Assembly (NCBI GenBank): GCA_002279765.1
Contig: NCCR01000332.1
Span: forward strand, 1-5,829
Reading direction: 5' to 3'
Source: Verrucomicrobia bacterium 12-59-8
Lineage (GTDB): Bacteria > Verrucomicrobiota > Verrucomicrobiae > Verrucomicrobiales > Verrucomicrobiaceae
DNA length: 5,829 nucleotides
The notes under the pieces were generated by a model. The model was not told the DNA's origin and searched no databases. It saw only the letters and a program-made list of their open reading frames with translations. Below are positions 5,582 to 5,829 of this stretch, piece after piece. How positions within the stretch are numbered: position 1 is the first letter of the stretch; every line of letters begins with the position of its first letter. Made by a program: the position numbers and the translations under genes.

Positions 5582-5829
5582 ATGTCCGAAGCCAAAGTCC
5601 TCATCATCGTCGGCGACGCCACCGAAACCGTTGACACCCTCTATCCCTTCTATCGTCTCATCGAAGGCGGCTACAAGCCCGTCGTCGCCGCGCCTGAAAA
5701 ACGGAAATACCAGATGGTGCTTCACGAAATCAAGCCCGGCTGGACCATCACCAAGGAGTGGGAAGGCTACAGCATCGACGCCGACATCGCCTTCAAGGAC
5801 ATCAATCCCGAAGAATATGTTGGCATCTT
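5582..5829 (+). CDS. DJ-1/PfpI family protein, N-terminal part only
   Basis: 82 complete codons are visible before the window ends. The start MSEAKVLIIVGDATETVDTL matches the first strand and turn of the DJ-1/PfpI (class I glutamine amidotransferase-like) fold; the Glu in DATE is at the place of the conserved Glu near the nucleophile. It continues with YPFYRLIEGGYKPVVAAPEK and WTITKEWEGYSIDADIAF. The nucleophile-elbow cysteine, about 100 residues in, lies outside the window, so catalytic competence cannot be judged. Members include cysteine peptidases, glyoxalase III/deglycase-like enzymes and chaperones. No signal peptide is present, so it is probably cytoplasmic, unlike its exported upstream neighbour. 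The pairing suggests joint expression, but I cannot name a pathway. Confidence 0.85.
   Translation, partial: MSEAKVLIIVGDATETVDTLYPFYRLIEGGYKPVVAAPEKRKYQMVLHEIKPGWTITKEWEGYSIDADIAFKDINPEEYVGI

Overview
The window (5829 bases, GC-rich) looks like chromosomal DNA from a member of the Verrucomicrobiota, most likely near Prosthecobacter/Verrucomicrobium. That is inferred from the gene families (Planctomycetes/Verrucomicrobia-type pectate lyase, Tat-exported sugar isomerase paired with a DJ-1/PfpI protein, BlaI-M56 pairs) and the style of the intergenic repeats; no marker gene proves it.

Layout. On the minus strand: a 3'-truncated secreted pectate-lyase-like protein (1-628); a repeat-rich intergenic stretch (about 560-704) and a terminator-like hairpin; a 601-residue M56/BlaR1-like membrane protein (765-2570); and, 7 bases upstream of it, a BlaI-type repressor (2578-2982). 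A 139-base divergent spacer holds two 18-bp operator-like palindromes next to the blaI start. On the plus strand: murA (3122-4522), a repeat- and hairpin-bearing gap, a Tat-secreted xylose-isomerase-like TIM-barrel protein (4640-5542) and, 39 bases on, the 5' part of a DJ-1/PfpI family protein (5582 to the window end).

How the genes may work together. BlaI and the M56 protein form a two-gene repressor/sensor operon that is probably autoregulated through the twin operators. The M56 protein is unusual in three ways: its zinc motif reads YELLH instead of HExxH; it carries about 135 residues of charged 10-12-residue repeats after the last membrane helix; and it ends in an ExbD/TolR-like periplasmic domain. 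This suggests a sensor that reaches into the periplasm, possibly towards peptidoglycan, and may signal without classical proteolysis. It stands back to back with murA, the first committed enzyme of peptidoglycan synthesis, so a cell-wall link is plausible but unproven.

The other main observation is an 11-bp tandem duplication at the very end of murA. Removing one copy restores a normal 421-residue MurA ending just before a hairpin; as read, the frame is shifted and a 50-residue tail is translated from what looks like former intergenic DNA. The isomerase-like and DJ-1-like genes form a separate, probably catabolic or stress-related unit of unknown substrate.
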